Positions 63,286 to 64,000 of a DNA stretch of 64,000 nt are shown piece by piece. Both the position numbers and the translations under genes were made by a program. The stretch's first letter is position 1, and every line of letters begins with the position of its first letter. Location: contig NZ_JADDXU010000002.1 in NCBI RefSeq assembly GCF_015163075.1, forward strand, positions 310,001-374,000, read 5' to 3'. The notes beneath the pieces were generated by a model that ran no database searches, was not told the DNA's origin, and saw only the letters and a list, made by a program, of their open reading frames with translations. The DNA comes from Streptomyces justiciae. GTDB lineage: Bacteria > Actinomycetota > Actinomycetes > Streptomycetales > Streptomycetaceae.

Positions 63286-64000
63286 GTGAGCAACTACAGC
63301 ACTGATACGGAAACGTCGAATTCACACGCCGGCGGCGTGCAGTCGGTGGACCGGGCCATCAGCGTCCTGGAGATCCTCGCGCAGCGTGGCGAGGCGGGCG
63401 TCAGTGAGGTCGCCGGTGAGATCGACGTCCACAAGTCCACCGCCTTCCGCCTGCTCGGCGCCCTGGAGGCCCGGGGTCTGGTCGAGCAGGCCGGAGAGCG
63501 GGGCAAGTACCGGCTCGGCTTCGGGATCGTGCGGCTGGCCGGCGCGGTCACGGGGCGTATCGACATCACCCAGCAAGGCCGCCCCGTCTGCGAGCGGCTC
63601 GCCGAGGAGATCGGTGAGACGGTCAACATCGCCGTCATGCAGGAGCACTACGCGATCAACCTGTATCAGGTGCGCGGGCCGGGAGCGATCACCGCGCACA
63701 ACTGGGTCGGCCAGCTGACCCCGCTGCACGCCACCTCCAGCGGCAAGATCCTGCTGGCCCACCTGCCCGCGAAGGAGCGCGCCGCGCTGCTCGCCGAGGC
63801 CGGTATGAAGAAGGTCACCCCGGCCACCATCACCGCCAAGACGAAGCTCGAGAAGAACCTCGCCGAGGCGCGGGAGCGCGGCTACGCCTTCACGCTCGAA
63901 GAGCTGGAGGTCGGCCTGCACGCCATGGCCGCCCCGGTCCGCAACCGGGACGGCGAGGTCATCGCGGCGCTCAGCGCCTCGGGACCGGCCTACCGGTTCA
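63286..64000 (+). CDS. IclR family transcriptional regulator (paralogue 2, 3' end outside window)
   Basis: The first 238 codons are visible. The winged helix-turn-helix (VSEVAGEIDVHKSTAFRLLG) and effector domain (VGQLTPLHATSSGKILLAHL) match the IclR protein at 43332-44132 nearly residue for residue in the DNA-binding part, so both probably read the same operators. Differences are concentrated in the effector domain and the first 15 residues. It is divergent from betA, which it may control along with itself. No ribosome binding site is present, consistent with a leaderless mRNA. Confidence 0.9.
   Translation, partial: MSNYSTDTETSNSHAGGVQSVDRAISVLEILAQRGEAGVSEVAGEIDVHKSTAFRLLGALEARGLVEQAGERGKYRLGFGIVRLAGAVTGRIDITQQGRPVCERLAEEIGETVNIAVMQEHYAINLYQVRGPGAITAHNWVGQLTPLHATSSGKILLAHLPAKERAALLAEAGMKKVTPATITAKTKLEKNLAEARERGYAFTLEELEVGLHAMAAPVRNRDGEVIAALSASGPAYRF

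Overview
The window is about 64 kb of very GC-rich DNA with strong third-position GC bias, frequent GTG starts, purine-rich ribosome binding sites and typical actinomycete proteins (TerD, MshA-like, mycothiol-dependent dehydrogenase, SpoIIE/HATPase phosphatase, Rv1733c-like and DUF-type membrane proteins). It is almost certainly a Streptomyces chromosome. No rRNA, tRNA, CRISPR array, insertion sequence or phage gene was seen.

Positions 1 to about 27,000 are a mosaic of mostly unrelated housekeeping and accessory genes: an NMT1/SsuA-type ABC importer cut by the left edge, an MHS-family transporter, a lnt-nudix-SDR-pucR row, a polymerase-like membrane protein, a glutamate racemase homologue, an HpnB-like glycosyltransferase, a double TerD protein, a MOSC protein, a beta-helix/AAA fusion, a hydrolase with a large membrane insertion, a DeoR regulator, a cysteine synthase-family enzyme and an anti-sigma-type ATPase. 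Short tandem duplications and a 39-bp minisatellite occur here.

Positions about 26,100 to 64,000 form one functional island for complete catabolism of choline and glycine betaine. Choline is oxidised by BetA and BetB to betaine; an OpuA-type importer brings in more. A Rieske oxygenase (with a flavin reductase) would remove the first methyl group, two paralogous FAD/GcvT-type dimethylglycine oxidases the second, and either a heterotetrameric sarcosine oxidase (SoxB, fused SoxD-SoxA, SoxG) or a monomeric one the third. Glycine then goes to serine (GlyA) and pyruvate (SdaA). The released one-carbon units have dedicated enzymes: FolD, PurU, a MetF-like reductase and a DHPS for the folate route, and S-(hydroxymethyl)mycothiol dehydrogenase for formaldehyde. 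FdhD and an MshA-like glycosyltransferase are co-directional with the glycine-to-pyruvate operon, which fits formate oxidation and mycothiol supply.

Two close IclR paralogues lie in the island. A palindrome TTGCG-N5-CGCAA or degenerate versions recurs in front of every transcription unit of the island, usually just downstream of a TTGACN promoter, and it overlaps the start codon of the first iclR gene, whose transcript looks leaderless. This suggests one IclR regulon.

The strongest oddities are a GcvH homologue with no lysine at all (so it cannot carry lipoate) embedded by 4-nt overlaps in its operon, a SoxD-SoxA fusion whose linker is made of translated Streptomyces intergenic repeats, an MFS transporter pseudogene lacking its first membrane helix, and a relic of an iclR 3' end beside the intact gene.
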